Source: Diogma glabrata
Lineage: Eukaryota > Arthropoda > Insecta > Diptera > Cylindrotomidae
NCBI GenBank assembly: GCA_963693315.1
Contig: OY856186.1
Span: 71,322,019 to 71,386,018, forward strand
Direction: 5' to 3'
DNA: 64,000 bases
A program made the translations under genes and the position numbers. Below the pieces are notes generated by a model. It did no database searches, was not told the DNA's origin, and saw only the letters and a list, made by a program, of their open reading frames with translations. Shown one piece after another: positions 41,937 to 54,300 of this stretch. Every line of letters begins with the position of its first letter. Positions within the stretch are counted from its first letter, which is position 1.

Positions 41937-42330
41937 CGAATCACATTTATCTGTATGTGAGCGTAAGATCCTACGCTATAGTTTTGGTCCACTTAAGACA
42001 GACGATGGAGAGTACAGAACGTTATATAACTTTGAGATCAGAGACCTTCTTGAGGGTCCAAATATAATAGGTTGTATCCGTTCCAACAGGAATGTTTGGT
42101 TTGGGCATGTTCTACGAGCCGACTCACAGTCTAGAATGATTAAAAATGTACGTTAGTACCCCAGGGAATAGACCACGACTGCAATGTGAGACGGATATAA
42201 TAAACAACCTTTAAAAAATCGTTTGCCTTGGTAACTATGTCGCTGTTGCGAATGACCGTGGTGAATATTCGAAGCTGATTAGCTTGGCAACACTCCTACA
42301 TCCTGCATATTACTGCCATTCCATGTGCTT

Positions 42331-42817
42331 GATTGCAAATATTGCAGCAGATGCTAAGTTAATACTTTTCCAAAATAATTTTCAGTATGTATTGAGTATT
42401 GACTAATTTTGTGAAATTTGCTTTAAAACTTTTACTATATATTGAGATTTGCTGGCTTTCTTATCCGCGTCAACATAACGCAACACGTATGAGACCGATA
42501 TCTGGCTCTTGTGCGTCAGAAACAATTTATCGAAAAATACTTCGCTGCTTTTATCTGTGCAAGTAGATGATTTCTTACAACCGACTCAAGCAATCTATAT
42601 AATGCATTCATTCTTAGAAGTCTTACAAAATAATGAAAATGAGTTTCAGCACTTTTACTTTGTCAGCGTTCTTAAGATGTTTAAAATACTCGATAAGCTT
42701 AAAATACGATTTTCGATAAGCTTATAATGTCAGGCCCTGCTGCCAAGTCTACAAACGAGTCACTTCTTTCACTCTAGTATTTAACAAACAAAGATGTATG
42801 AATAATCAATCAATGTC
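42331..42817. other. Unassigned intergenic stretch
   Basis: No gene is recognised between the RTE 3' end and the composite repeat. A short direct repeat of cgataagctta occurs near 42690-42725. Confidence 0.4.
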
Positions 42818-43495
42818 CCCCGCATGGAGGGATCAGTTTTTATTAATTTGTTAATTTTTTTCTATATTTTGATCCACGGGTGTGACAATCCCCCGTACTC
42901 CAGTCCCTGCTATTGGCTTATGAGTTAACGTGAGATATCACATACCACTGGCAATAGCAGTGATATCACTAGCCAAGGTGATATCTTAGGGGTGCTGGCG
43001 GATGAACTGTATTCAGTCAACGGTTGCACTCTCAATCTTAGCTAATGAATATTCCTTGGTGCTGGAACGCTGTAGCTTGCTCAAAGAAACGAGCCTTATA
43101 TAACTATATATCTGAGCTTTAATCATTGAAAAATATACTGCGTCCCATAATGAAGGATTATGCCATTAGCTGGACTATTGGCAAACCAAATTTTAGTTTT
43201 GTTCCCGCAAATTTTTAAAACAAATTTGCTTTTTATCTTTTATTTTATTTTTATTTTCCCTATCCTATCACGAAATATTGGCCTATGTCATATTTTATAT
43301 GTGATAGGATTTATGGTTTAGTTATCCATTATTTAACAAAAAAATATTAAAAAAACAAAAAAATAACAGATTTGCGTCCATTAACATCCTTAGAACGCAT
43401 GTTGTTGTGGGACCTTGGTCTTAAAAGGATTTTATGTGTTGTTGTGACACATATTGTAATGCCTACTACACATCACATTTTATTAAAAAAAAAAA
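42818..43495 (+). repeat. Composite short repeat with LINE-like 3' tail, copy 1
   Basis: It starts cccgcatggagggatcagtt and contains the blocks gtactccagtccctgc, cgtgagatatcacatacca, ggggtgctggcggatgaact and tggactattggcaa, then the aaatattggcctatgtcata block. The last about 115 bp (ccttagaacgcatgttgttg ... cattttatta plus A-run) match the 3' end of the LINE at 33660-36716. No open frame is significant. The arrangement is that of a non-autonomous element that borrows a LINE 3' end. Confidence 0.75.
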
Positions 43496-43639
43496 AAAAT
43501 GGGTTCAAAAGTGAAGTAAAATTTGTGAGTCGTAAGAAGAATGAATATTCAATTCATTTAGAATTAACCACGTTTCGTTTTAGTATCCGAATAGAACAAA
43601 ATAATCGAAATATAGTCAGCACACATTGATTTCGTTTTA

Positions 43640-43812
43640 ATTCACTAGATTGGGCGGTTAACATTGGGTTAAAGAGACGCAAAGGTAACTATTGGAATAA
43701 GTTGAATATTTGGAACACAATTGCAGAGGAAATTCATACTGATTCTGACAAGATCGAAGCACTCAACTGCCCGAGACTGAAGAATATACATGAACTACAA
43801 AGCTTTCTTTAG
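43640..43812 (+). pseudogene. Ty3/gypsy reverse transcriptase remnant
   Basis: A short frame ends IAEEIHTDSDKIEALNCPRL and continues KNIHELQSFL before a stop. It corresponds to the segment V...GI..DP.KI.AI..WP.P.N..ELRSFLG at the end of gypsy reverse transcriptase. Only this piece remains. It is cut by the MITE fragment that follows. Confidence 0.6.
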
Positions 43813-44004
43813 TTAAAAATTTATTGATAAAACTACAATTTTTTCCTTCAAATTCAAAAATAATTTGTAAATCAAATAAATTTTTGGTTTTTTTAAATGA
43901 TTTTTTTTGTAATCTACAATATTTTTGGTAAATTTACAAAAAAACTTGTGAGTTGTATATTTATAAAGAATTTGTAAAATTTACTTAGTTTGTTTTTATG
44001 AGTG
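43813..44004 (-). mobile_element. Truncated copy of the CACTC MITE
   Basis: Its reverse complement starts CACTCATAAAAACAAACTAA and follows the element of 40797-41040 (acaactcacaa, taccaaaaatattgtagatt, tttgaaggaaaaaa). The last about 70 bp of the other end are missing. Confidence 0.75.
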
Positions 44005-44529
44005 CCGGTTTGGGTAGAACACACAGTTAAAAATAAGCTGAATATGTAATGCGAATTGCTACACATATATGTTCTACGGAAGTCACCATTATAAAACAAT
44101 GCAAAGCTTGCTTTAAAGATAAAATTAATGCTCTTTAAAGCGTAGCATGTTGTTTTTGAAAAAATAAATTATGATGTAAGAGTTGTACTAAAACTTGTAG
44201 TTTTGCATTATAATTAGTTTTTATGCAACATTTGCTTTGCAATTTAATAATAACAATATTTGTTGTTGTAAAATTTGAATTGTCTCTTTTCTAGGAAAGA
44301 TACAACAAATACAAATTACATATTTGTTATTTTCTCTTAAAGAACATTCTGGATAAAAGAATTTTAAAATGCGATTTTTCTATAATTATCGTCATATAGT
44401 TTCTGTGTTCTTTAACGTTTTGTCTGTGTGATCTCTCTTCAGATTCAACATTCTTTTGCAATGAGATTTTAAAGAGTTTCCGTTAATTAACATTTCAAAA
44501 GCTCGGGTTTCGAAAGTGAAATCTTATCT
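44005..44529. other. Unassigned stretch
   Basis: This is AT-rich, with no gene or known repeat recognised. Confidence 0.4.
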
Positions 44530-45212
44530 TATCCCGCATGGAGGGATCAGTTTTTGAAATCTTTTTTGAAATCGTTTTGAAAATTTTTTTTATTTTTAAT
44601 CGACAACCCCGAGTACTCCAGTCCCTACTATTGACATACGAGTTAACGTGAGATATCACATACCACCACTGGCAATAGCAGTGAGGTATCAATAGCCAAG
44701 GTGACATCTTAGGGGTGATGGTGGATGAACTGTATTCAGTCAACGGTAGCACCCTCAATCTTAGCTGTGAAATAGTCCTTGATGATGAGACGCTATTGCT
44801 TCCTTGAAGAAACGGGCCTTCATATAACTATATGTGGGCCTTAATCTTCGAGAAAGACGGTGCGTCACAGGATCAAGGAATATGCAACCGGCTGGATTAT
44901 TGGCAACTACATTTTTGTTTTGTTTCAGCAAATTTTTGTAAAAATTTGCTATTTACTTTTTAATTTACTTTTATTTGCTCTATTCTATTATAAAATATTG
45001 GACTATGTCATATTTTGTCAGTGATAGGATTTTTTGTTTAGTTATTCTCTAACAAAAAATATAAAAAAACAAAAAAAAGAAAGATTTACGTCCATCAACA
45101 CCTCTGAACGTATGTTGTTGTGGGACCTTGGTCTTAAAAGGTTTTTATGTGTTATTGTGACACATATTGTAATTACCTACCACACAACACATTTTATTAA
45201 AAAAAAAAAATA
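44530..45212 (+). repeat. Composite short repeat with LINE-like 3' tail, copy 2
   Basis: It has the same order of blocks as 42818-43495. The start tcccgcatggagggatcagt, gtactccagtccctac and the tail gttgttgtgggaccttggtc ... cattttatta plus A-run are all present. Scattered substitutions separate the two copies. Confidence 0.75.
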
Positions 45213-46794
45213 GAGCATCAACAATGCTCAGGTTGTGCACGTTTCAAGTTACTATTCGATCCTTTTCGATGTGCAAGTGAAATTTTGTGTCGTTTTCCTG
45301 ATCTAATATTCTTTTTCTGATTTCTATTTTTAACGATTACCCAAGAAAGCATGAAGATTTTCTCAAGCTAAAAGGTGTCGCAAAAAAACAGATTTCCTGT
45401 TTCTCCATAAAGAACAATCGATGCAAAGAAGGCATATATGACGATCTTAAAATGGTGTTTCTCAGAATACGGTTCGACGGCTGTGATCTTTAGGTCACAG
45501 AGCTACTCGAACAAATTTCATTCAATGCGGTATACAAATTATTTTTACGGTGCGTAAGCACACGTGAGTATGTAGTATGAGGAACATGCATAATAGTCTT
45601 TGATAACAATAAATTGATGTTCTATATTTTGCAATATCTAATCAAGCTATTTTATAGCTGAAGCATATCTGAAATCAACGATTGATTCATTTTATTCAAA
45701 ATTTTTGCGTTCAATTTTTAAGTTGTGAGCATGAATAATTTATTAACTTGTATCCTTATTTTCGGAGAGTTTTAATTATTCGTCGTTAACTGTTGGTTTT
45801 CGATTAATGCTTAGCTTTATGGTAAGTTTAAAATTAATAATTACATACAATAAAAACAAAAACTATTCACCTTTGGGTATATTGTTTGTGTTCGCCACAA
45901 TTTCAGGCATATTATCATTTTCAGCTCGAATTAATGAAGAAGGACGCATCATTCTAGTTATTATATTTATACAAAAACAGACAGAAATATTAACACTATT
46001 TTATTTTAACTGCACAACACATTTTTATTATTTGAAAACTACGCGAATTACACTAATCAAATTAGTCATCAAAATCACACCTTATTTACTGATAGGATTC
46101 GAATTTGAAAAATAAATTATAACTTTTTTCATAATTTCTCTTAATATTGTTATAAACTTAATTTCTTTTTTAGTTTTATTTCTATATAAATATTTCTTTT
46201 TATTTATAACTAATAGTCTATATTTCTAAAAACACTACATCAGTTTTTAATTAATATATTAATTAGAAATATCGTTCAACCTTCTTCGTTATGAATGATT
46301 TCATAATTAATATAAATTAATTTTTGTGTCTAGCTTATCTTCAATATTGAAAAACTGTTATCTATGTTATCAGATTACAAAAGAAAATTCATAGAATTGT
46401 TGGTGTTATGCATAGATAAGATACAGGTAGTTTTAATACAAGAGCTTATACATACATTAAAATTTTTTATTGATCTTTTTACAAATATGCTTATTAATCA
46501 TAGAACAGTAGGCATCTCCATCCGCTAACCAAACGATTAAAAAAAGTCTGCTAGCTCCTACCTCCTTACCCTGTATGATTGCATCTTAACAAATCAATAT
46601 CTATTGTTGTTGATTTGTTTTTAAATTTAATGGACAATTGCTTGTTACTTACTAGGTAGCTGATATTGATTCACCGTTTTTTACTTCGAGATAATTTTTT
46701 TTCCAGAATCAATTCTTAAGTCCGTTATGTTCATGGCATGCATGTCTTTGATGCACCAAACATCAAACGTAAGGTATTACAGTAAAGCCAGTTA
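45213..46794. other. No gene recognised
   Basis: This is AT-rich sequence. An open frame at 45807-46115 has low-complexity, hydrophobic content and no family resemblance, and I do not call it. A ttatgaatgatttcataatt palindromic word lies near 46289-46310. Confidence 0.4.
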
Positions 46795-47062
46795 GCTTTT
46801 TACCTCTTATTTCATTTTTAATTTTTCTATACTATCATGAAATATTGTAGCCAATGTCATATTTTATATGTAATAGGATTTTTTTGTTTCTTTATTGATT
46901 TATTGTTTCTCATTTTTCCTTTCTTTAAAAAATATAAAAAAACGAAAGAAAAAAATATGCGTTAATCGAGACATTAGAACGCATGTTGTGGGATCTAGGT
47001 CTAAAGGTTTTATGTTGTTGTGACACTTGTTGTAATCCCAACTACACAACAAATTTTAAAAA
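46795..47062 (+). repeat. Composite short repeat with LINE-like tail, 5'-truncated copy 3
   Basis: Only the 3' part is present: the catgaaatattgtagccaat block and the tail cgcatgttgtgggatctagg ... acacaacaaatttt plus A-run. Confidence 0.65.
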
Positions 47063-47074
47063 AATAATATACTT

Positions 47075-47118
47075 TATTGTATATCTTGAGTTCGGTGTTA
47101 GTTGATATTGGTGTACCA
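47075..47118 (-). pseudogene. Tiny RTE fragment
   Basis: The word cttgagttcggtgttagttg, with neighbours, is the reverse complement of RTE copy 1 at about 41833-41868. It is too short to say more. Confidence 0.45.
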
Positions 47119-48311
47119 AGAAGAAAGATCCAAAAAATTGTTTCCCTTAGCTATGGCAAATTGGCAAACAATTCTCATTTTCGTTTCATTATTTTTTCAT
47201 CCCAATCTTTTTTTATTGACTTTCAGTTTTTAAACTACTGAGACTTTATTTTCCCTCGTGCTTCTGGAGATCCACTGGTGAGGGGGCGTTGTGTAGTTAT
47301 ATCACCACAAAATAACTTTTAAAACTTCAGCATTCTTTTATTCGTATTTACAGTTTTAAGAAATGTGTCTCATTATTGTGAAATCTTAATAAAATAATGT
47401 TTTAGGTGATAGGATAGGACATCGTTGTTTTAAAATATCAGTAAATGCACGATTTAGTTATTATGAAAACAGTTTATTTTTTATCTCTTCTATTAAATTT
47501 TACATTGTTTTTTTTCAATTGATTTTCTGTAATTAAATTTTTGTAATTAACTGAATGTGAACAACAGCCAGCCATTGTAATTTTTTATTTATTTTAACTT
47601 TCTCTGTGACAAAAAATGTTAATAACTTTGTATTAGCTTCTTTTTTGTGTTATGTATGAAATATTGTGAAAACTATGTTAAATATTGATATTTATTACAA
47701 ATATATAAGGCAGCATTTAAGCAAAAAATACAATTATGTTTTTTAACGAAACAAAAAAAAATTTCAAAGAAAAAATATAGGAAAATATTAATATTAATAA
47801 AAATAAAAAATAAAAATAATAAAATAAATAACCATTTCCTATTTTTTTAATATTCTTGTAATAAAACATGCATTTCTTGTTTGAAATACGTTGCTTTTAA
47901 AATTTCAACTGTGAAAATATATATAACAGATATACAAATATTTCTTTTTAATGAAAAATTCAAGAAAATAATTTTTGTTTAATATATTTCATTATTTCCA
48001 ATAACTTTTCATTAAAATAATAATTTCTTAAGTTTTCGTAAATAAAAACAAACGAATGTGAGTTTTATGTGATTTTTTTTGTCTAAAATATATGTATAAT
48101 TTATATAGATACAATTGAAAAAATATTAAGACTAAACAAAAACTTTCTCAAATAAATTTAATTTAAATTAATTTTATTTTAATAAAAAGCGATGGAAAAA
48201 TAAAATATTAAAACATAATAAATTTGAATTTTCTTATTTCATGATTTTCAATTGAATTTTGTTTAATTTTTTCTTTATGAAAAAGAAAATGAAATCATAA
48301 TATCAATTGAT
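47119..48311. other. AT-rich sequence 3' of eRF3
   Basis: I see no gene. For the minus-strand eRF3 gene this region holds the 3' untranslated sequence; several aataaa/attaaa-type words occur on the minus strand, so the polyadenylation point cannot be chosen. Confidence 0.4.
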
Positions 48312-48355
48312 TTATTCAATAACCTTTAACACTTTTCCGATTGCAATTGTTTTAT
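48312..48355 (-). CDS. eRF3: eRF3 last exon
   Basis: It encodes NKTIAIGKVLKVIE (first codon split) and TAA at 48314-48312. The acceptor is tttatag. Confidence 0.9.
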
Positions 48356-51300
48356 CTATAAATTGAAAAAAAAAACAGTTATTAAACTGGATTAAACTCA
48401 ATTGAAAACAAACACTTACTTTCATCTCTTAGTGTAAATCGTCCCATTTGTGCAAATAATTTAAAAGGTTCCAAACATATTAATCCGGAACATTCAATTC
48501 TCATAATAGCTACTTGATCTTGTTTTACAAATCTTGGACGTGTTTTCGATTTTTCACCTGTTTTTTTATCGACTAAACATATAAGTGCCTAGAAATATAG
48601 AACAAAAAACGAATTTTAATTTGTTTGCTGGCCTTTACTGGCTTTTTGCTGATTAAAAAAAAGGCACCGCTAATGCATTAACGGAATTCAATTACAATTT
48701 TATTTTATTTGAGCGCTCTTTGCACTCCTTTAAATTTTATTTACAAGTGAATTTTTTTATTTTTACCCCAAAAAACATTAAAAACAGTGAAAACACCTGT
48801 TTGGTATACTCTCCAACCCTTTGTCCAATGTACCCCAAAAGCTAATAAAATCTTTCTCATATTGAATGAAACCTTTTACCAACGGTTTATGAACATCGAT
48901 TTGAAACTGTAGGCTACAGTATAAACACTTAAAAAAAATAACTTTTTAATCGGAAGCAACAAGCCGGATGTTGGTATGGAGAAATATTGGCAACAGTACT
49001 AAAACCTTATATACAAAGTTATAAGATTCCAAGATCCTTAAGATAATAAGATTCCAAGCCAGGATTAAGATCCAGGATTGAAGAATAAAACTTAAAGGTA
49101 TTCGGTATTCACAAACATGCACCCTGTTTTGGTTATTTATATAGAAGATGGTCCAAAACAAAAGATAAATCAAAATTTGAGTTATGTAAGATAGTTTTTT
49201 CTCGATAGATTGAAAATTGTGGTGAAGTAAAAAATTCAAGATTTCGTATAGCTACCTGAACCGGGAACAAAGGAACAGGTACATATCGTAAAAAGTCTGA
49301 TCTCGCTTACACAAAATTTATTCGAGACTGATCGTAATTTAAATGTGATTTGACTGGTACTTGACTGTTACGGTTTGTATGAATGCACACGTTGGTTCTT
49401 ACTTTACAGGACTGAGAATGAACTGTGATCGTCATTATATTGTGAAATGACCCTCTTTATGATCCGGTTGGTCACGTATCTTAAACAACTACATGAGCAG
49501 AACTGACCCGGAAATTATTGACAAGTGTCCCGTATGCGAGGGAACGCCACATGATGTAAACCACCTATCCATTTTTCCAGAAAACCCAACTTACCTGATG
49601 GTTTGTGATACCGCCCAAATGCCGAAGCAAAGTTCCGGAATCTGGACATGGAGCTGGTAGAGTAGCATCGAACCCGACGCTACAACAACAACATTTATTA
49701 CTTGCGTATTATTTCATGCAAGTTTTGAAACACACTTGACATAACAAGTGTATTTACTTACAATTTAGTGAACGACTCGGAAATAAATAACGAAAAACCG
49801 TATAGCGAATCGAAATAAAGGCATACTTGGAGTAAATCATAACAACATCGGGTTGCAATAATTTATATAATCGTAGAATTTTAACTACTAAAATCTAAAA
49901 ATAAGTTTATTCAGAAGAAAAACTTTTTACTGAAATTAAATTCTCACATCAGTTTAATATTTCATTTAAATTGTTTCTACGTCAATTTAATAAAACAAAA
50001 GTATAAACAAATTTTCAGAAATAAAAATATGGAATGAAGATGTTGTTTTATATTGTTTTTTATTAAAAAGACTGAAGGCGACTGCTCCGATCTTCATTTA
50101 AATTTTGTTAACATATTTAAAAAAGGAAATTTTGTGAATTTATATTTTGACATAAATTTGGTTTAATATTTTATGAACCGCAAGTCTTTGCCATTTTATA
50201 TTGGGTTTTGTTTTAAACTTTAAAATTTTTTAAAAATAAATTCTATGTTTACGTTCTAAAACATCAACATCTTAAACAAATGGGCGTAGTTTTGGTGTAA
50301 CTTTTGAATTACTAAATCTCTGTTTTAATTTTTTATATTGTCATTTTTCACTAAAAATCTAAAGAATGTATTCTTTCATTTTATTCTTTCAACTGTTAAT
50401 AACGCGTCTATTAACTATTAAATAACGATACGATACTATTAATATCTAAATATCAATTAGTTATAATTTAACTCAATTTTCGAAGGGTCAAAAATTGGTT
50501 AATAAATCTTTCGGATAGAGCAAAAATTCATTCAAGTTTTTATAACAATACATGTTCTAAAATCTAAATCTACTCAAAAATTGGAATTTCTTTTATTAAC
50601 TTATTCTTTATGCAGTTTTCTGAAAAGCAATTTTAGTTCAATCCATTTTGACAGTTTTAACATACGTAATTTACTGCATAAACCGCAATATTTGAAGACA
50701 ATTTAAAGATTGATATTTTTATACAAAGCCTCTCTGAATGAGATTTTACGGTTGTTTTGACGGAGTATAACACCATCGTACGTTCTAAAGTGTGGACTCA
50801 GTTTCCTCAATTTGTTCATCGGTGTACATCAAATTTTTTTCCTGAGTGCGTCTTGGTTTCAGTTGATGCCTGCGCGTTACTATATTCTTGAATTTAACAC
50901 ATAAACGTAGATAGTGAATGTTCTCATTTCCGTTCCCTTGATTGAATGAATGAATGAAGGAATGAATTTTCTGTTTCCAAGTTGTTAAATATCATGTAAA
51001 GGGATGCCATTGCATTTATATCTTTCCGTCTCTGTTAGCAGATTATGGAAAAATCGAAATAATTAACAGTGTTCTACCTGCCGAAGTGATAATCCAGTAC
51101 ATTTCAAGGTTCCGTATTAATATCTCAATACCACACGTTAATATTAAAAAGTGTTTTGAACAGAATATATCCATATAAGATCGCATCGCATGTAATACTT
51201 TTCTAGATATTATCAGTTGTCTGGTCTAGTCTAGTAAGAGGTATGTTAAACATTTCATCGTAAGACCAGTGTTGTCAGATTGCGGGATTTTTTCACCGTT

Positions 51301-54300
51301 TGTGGGATATTTCATATAAAACGGGAAAGCGGGAAAAAACTTCGAAAGTGCGGGATATTTCACATTTATTAGTAGAATCGTTTTAAATTAAAACTTTTTT
51401 AAGTTTACTTTTAATTAAATTTGTGGAAGGATCAATAAGCGATATTGAACGAATATGTGCAAAAATGGATGATGCTGATATAGAATGTGTTGATCAGCAT
51501 CATACTAAAAAAATTTAAAAAACAAAATGAAACATCAAAAAGTTTTCCAGGAAATATGGTTACAAAACCAATTTTTTTAAAGCATAAATCAAGACATATT
51601 TTCTTTTTTTAAAAAATGTCCTTAGGCATATTTACTTTTTTTAATAATTGACAAATTTTTTAAAACAGCTGAGTTCGTAAATCCGGAAGTGGCTTTCAAT
51701 TTCTCCAACAGAACACTCTGTAAATCTTTGACTGATTTGTATGAATAATAGACTGGTTGTTAAAGATTATATTTTCTCAGACGCACCCTAAAAAAACTTT
51801 TTGAACACGCGCTGCAAAATCATCAAAGTTGATTTTTGGAAAAAACCGCGTATATTTTTTTAAATATTCATGCATTTCCCTGGGAATTGGGAATTGAGAA
51901 AAAAGTGCAATAAATGAAATAAAGAAATATTTTCTAATACGAATTTGTTATTTCCCGCGACACGGAATACTAGTTATGAAAAAATTGCTATAATTTATTT
52001 CTCAATTCCTATTTCACGATGTACCGGAATAGGGCTCATTTTTTACGTAAAACGTATATTTCTGATGATATTTAAAAAAAAATTATATAAATCTTTGTAA
52101 TTCATAAAAAACATGTAATTCATAAAAAACATGATTTAATAAAATCTTAATGGGATTTTTTGAGGGATTTTTTCCTTAAAGAAACGGGAAAAATCGGGAA
52201 TTTTCAATACGTCTACGGGAAATTCATTTTTAATAATCTGGCATCACTGGGTAAGATTCGCGGGAGTGAATTTTTTCAAGGGATCGAACGATTAAAGCTT
52301 TGTTTTTCACCAAAACATCCTACTCCCGATTAATATAATACAACAGTAATACAATTTTCTTTATTACTTCGGTCTAAAAGACCTAAGTATGTATTTCATG
52401 AGCTAAAAGTGAAATTCTTACCCCCACTTGTTTTGGCATTTCTCGACGTTTTAGGACCTACTGATTCTCAAAAAGCAACAAAAAAATGTATGTCTGTCTG
52501 CCGGCTGGCCGTCACAACCGACGAAATCTAGAAAACGGCTAAAGAGATTTGAAAAATTTTGAATTCTAAAAATAGGTACACTTAATGGTAAGAGCCGAAA
52601 GGACGATGTATTCGATAACTGTACCGGAAGTGTCAAAAAATCGTCAAGTGTGTCAAAGCAAGGAAATATGCATATTTTTGCTTTAAAAAACGTTCATTTT
52701 AAGTGATAATGAGTAGGAACAAAGAATGTAGAGAAATCTGGATTGGTATGTGAGATCAAAAACTAGATTATTGCATTATAAGTTTGTCAAAAAAATGTTG
52801 TCAAGTGTGTCAAAATAAAAGATTTTTATTTATTTTTTTACCCAATTTTTCGGAAAAAAAATAAAATTAATTATTTGTTTGACATGAAATTTTATTATTA
52901 TTATTGAGAATTATAGCATTATAAGTTTGTCAAAAAAAATATTGTCAAGTGTGTCAAAAAAAGATTTTTATTTATTTTTTACCCAATTTTTTGGAATCAA
53001 ATAAAATTAATTATTTGTATGACATGAAATTTTATTATTATTATTGAGAATTATGGCATTATAAGTTTGTCAAAAAAATGTTGTCAAGTGTGTCAAAAGA
53101 AAGATTTTTATTTATTTTTTTACCCAATCAATTGGAAAAACAAAATGAATTATTTGTACGACTTGAAATTTTATTATTATTCTTGAGAATTATAAGTTAG
53201 TCAAAAAAATAATGTCAAGGGTGTCAAAAGAATGATTTTCATTTATTTTTTAGAAAAAAATAAAATTAGTTATTTGTATGAAATGAAATGTATAATGAAC
53301 ATGCAATTATTATTATTGAGAATTTTATTGCATTATAAGATTGTCAAAAAAATATTGTCAAGTGTGTCAAAAAAATGATTTCATTCATTTTTTTAGATAA
53401 TTTTTTGGGAAAAAAATTTAGCTGTTTGTTTACGTAAATATAATTGAACATGGAAATTTTTGAATTTGTTATAGTTTTTGAAATATTTTTGAAATTTTGA
53501 AACCAATTTTGGTTTCAATTTTTGATTTGGTTAGAATTTTTGGAATATTTTTAGAATTTTGAAAAATTTTAAATTTTTGATTTTATTATAATTTTTATAA
53601 TTTTGGAAAAAGTTTCAATTTTTGATATTGTTATAATTTTTGCAATATTTTTAGAGTTTTGGAAAAAGTTTGAATTATTGAATTTTTAAGAATTTTTGAA
53701 ATATTGTTAGAATTTAGAAAAAGTTTAAATATTTGATTTCATTCTAATTTTTGAAATATTTTTAGAATTTTGAAAAAAAAAAATAGAATTTTTGTTTTAT
53801 ATATACTTTTAGAATTTTGAAAAAAGTTTCAATTTTTGATTTTGTAAGAATTTTTGGAATATTTTTAGAATTTTGAAAAATTTGAAATTTTTGATTTTAT
53901 TATAATTTTTATAATTTTGGAAAAAGTTTTAATTTTTCATATTGTTATGATTTTTGCAATATTTTTAGAATTTTGGGAAAAGTTTGAATTTTTGAATTAT
54001 TAAGAATTTTTGGAATATTATTAGAATTTAGAAAAAGTTTAAATTTGTGTTTTTATCCTAATTTTTGGAATATTTCTAGAATTTTGAAAAAAAAATAGAA
54101 TTTTTGAATTTTATATATAGTTTTAGAATTTTGATTTTGTAAGAATTTTTGGAATATTTTTAGCATTTTGAAAATTTTTTTAATTTTTGATTTTATTATA
54201 ATTTTTATAATTTTGAAAAAGTTACAATTTTTGATTTTGTTATAATTTTTGAAATATTTTTAGAATTTTTGAAAAAAGTTTTAATCTTTGATTTTGTAAT

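Larger units (their letters stand above)
38437..42330 (+). mobile_element. RTE-type LINE, copy 1, decayed and carrying two MITEs
   Basis: The 5' end aligns with copy 2 (61475 onward), starting at the ttcgacgtccacgccgtgct word. The endonuclease frame is broken (38860-39720; HAPTEAKTVDEKDTFYIA, FALSNNLRIASTF). The reverse transcriptase runs from about 40150 to 42150 and has YADD intact. It is interrupted by elements at 40160-40611 and 40797-41040. The C-terminal region ends with GEYSKLISLATLLHP. Stops and frameshifts throughout make it inactive. Confidence 0.8.

Noticed and set aside
45807..46115. 102-codon open frame
   Set aside because: It is hydrophobic, AT-driven composition (I, L, F, K, T) with no family resemblance and no supporting splice or promoter context.
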